Assembly: GCA_028867235.1 (NCBI GenBank)
Contig: JAGWGS010000083.1
Location: 1-6,232, forward strand
DNA from: Nitrososphaerota archaeon
GTDB taxonomy: Archaea > Thermoproteota > Nitrososphaeria > Nitrososphaerales > Nitrosopumilaceae
Direction: 5' to 3'
DNA length: 6,232 bases
In this document: in pieces, positions 6,041 to 6,232 of the stretch
Layout: every line of letters starts with the position of its first letter
Numbering within the stretch: position 1 is the stretch's first letter
Position numbers and translations under genes: made by a program
Notes under the pieces: generated by a model
The model's input: the letters and a program-made list of their open reading frames with translations, nothing else
What the model was told of the DNA's origin: nothing
The model's database searches: none

Positions 6041-6074
6041 GGTTATATGATTTCATGTATAATAATAAAAAATA
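6041..6074 (+). promoter_or_regulatory. TATA-box promoter of the DtxR-like gene (leaderless)
   Basis: GGTTATATGA at 6041-6050 has a TATA core (TTATATGA, 6043-6050) centred about 27 bp before the ATG at 6074, as expected for a leaderless mRNA. The box overlaps an in-frame upstream ATG at 6047, which argues against that longer start. The same 10-mer precedes cdvA. Confidence 0.5.
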
Positions 6075-6232
6075 TGAAAGAAAAACACGCTGAACGACTA
6101 GAATCTATCAAAGAGGCTCATAAATCTACAAAAACTGATTCTTCTCGTATTGAGGATTATCTTGAGGTCATATCAGAACTTGTTGAATTAAAGGGGTATG
6201 CTAATACTATTGACATCTCTAGATACTTGACT
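6074..6232 (+). CDS. DtxR/MntR-family metal-dependent transcriptional regulator, N-terminal fragment
   Basis: The window holds the first 53 codons; the gene continues past its end. After a charged stretch of about 24 residues, the sequence SRIEDYLEVISELVELKG (24-41), then YANTIDISRYLT, matches the start of DtxR/MntR/IdeR winged-helix domains, whose typical pattern is EDYLxxIxxLxxxxGxxxxxxIAxxL. Such proteins bind Fe2+ or Mn2+ as co-repressor and control metal uptake. The metal-binding and dimerisation parts lie outside the window, so metal specificity cannot be judged. The N-terminal extension is longer than in most bacterial members. An in-frame ATG at 6047 would add nine residues (MISCIIIKN) but overlaps the TATA box, so 6074 is preferred. 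Confidence 0.78.
   Translation, partial: MKEKHAERLESIKEAHKSTKTDSSRIEDYLEVISELVELKGYANTIDISRYLT

Overview
The window looks like ordinary chromosome from an ammonia-oxidising type archaeon (Nitrososphaerota/Thaumarchaeota, probably Nitrosopumilus-like). The strongest marker is a full-length CdvA, the PRC-barrel/coiled-coil cell-division protein that, as far as I know, occurs only in TACK-type archaea that divide with ESCRT-III. In support are a low-GC, densely packed sequence, TATA boxes centred about 24-28 bp before several start codons, and only one clear Shine-Dalgarno site. I see no rRNA, tRNA, CRISPR array, insertion sequence or phage gene.

Layout. 1-93 (+) is the tail of a membrane protein, DoxX-like by eye. 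170-1804 (-) is a 544-residue protein made of two ThyX-like halves. It lies 22 bp downstream of a small unknown gene (1827-2114, -), and the two probably form one transcript. 2115-2252 is a divergent promoter region facing cdvA (2253-3071, +). A hairpin with a T8 tract follows cdvA and overlaps the promoter region of an AMP-forming acetyl-CoA synthetase (3133-5061, +). That gene ends directly against a convergent, membrane-anchored DUF192 protein (5062-5556, -, GTG start). Upstream of it is an unknown 114-residue protein with a strong Shine-Dalgarno site (5612-5956, -). A DtxR/MntR-type regulator starts at 6074 (+) and runs off the window.

The genes do not form one pathway. They cover nucleotide metabolism (ThyX-like), cell division (CdvA), acetate activation (Acs), an extracytoplasmic DUF192 protein and probably metal-responsive regulation (DtxR-like). 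I found no new multi-gene system. The most notable item is the tandem ThyX: each half has lost a different part of the ThyX active-site signature, and the surviving parts are complementary.
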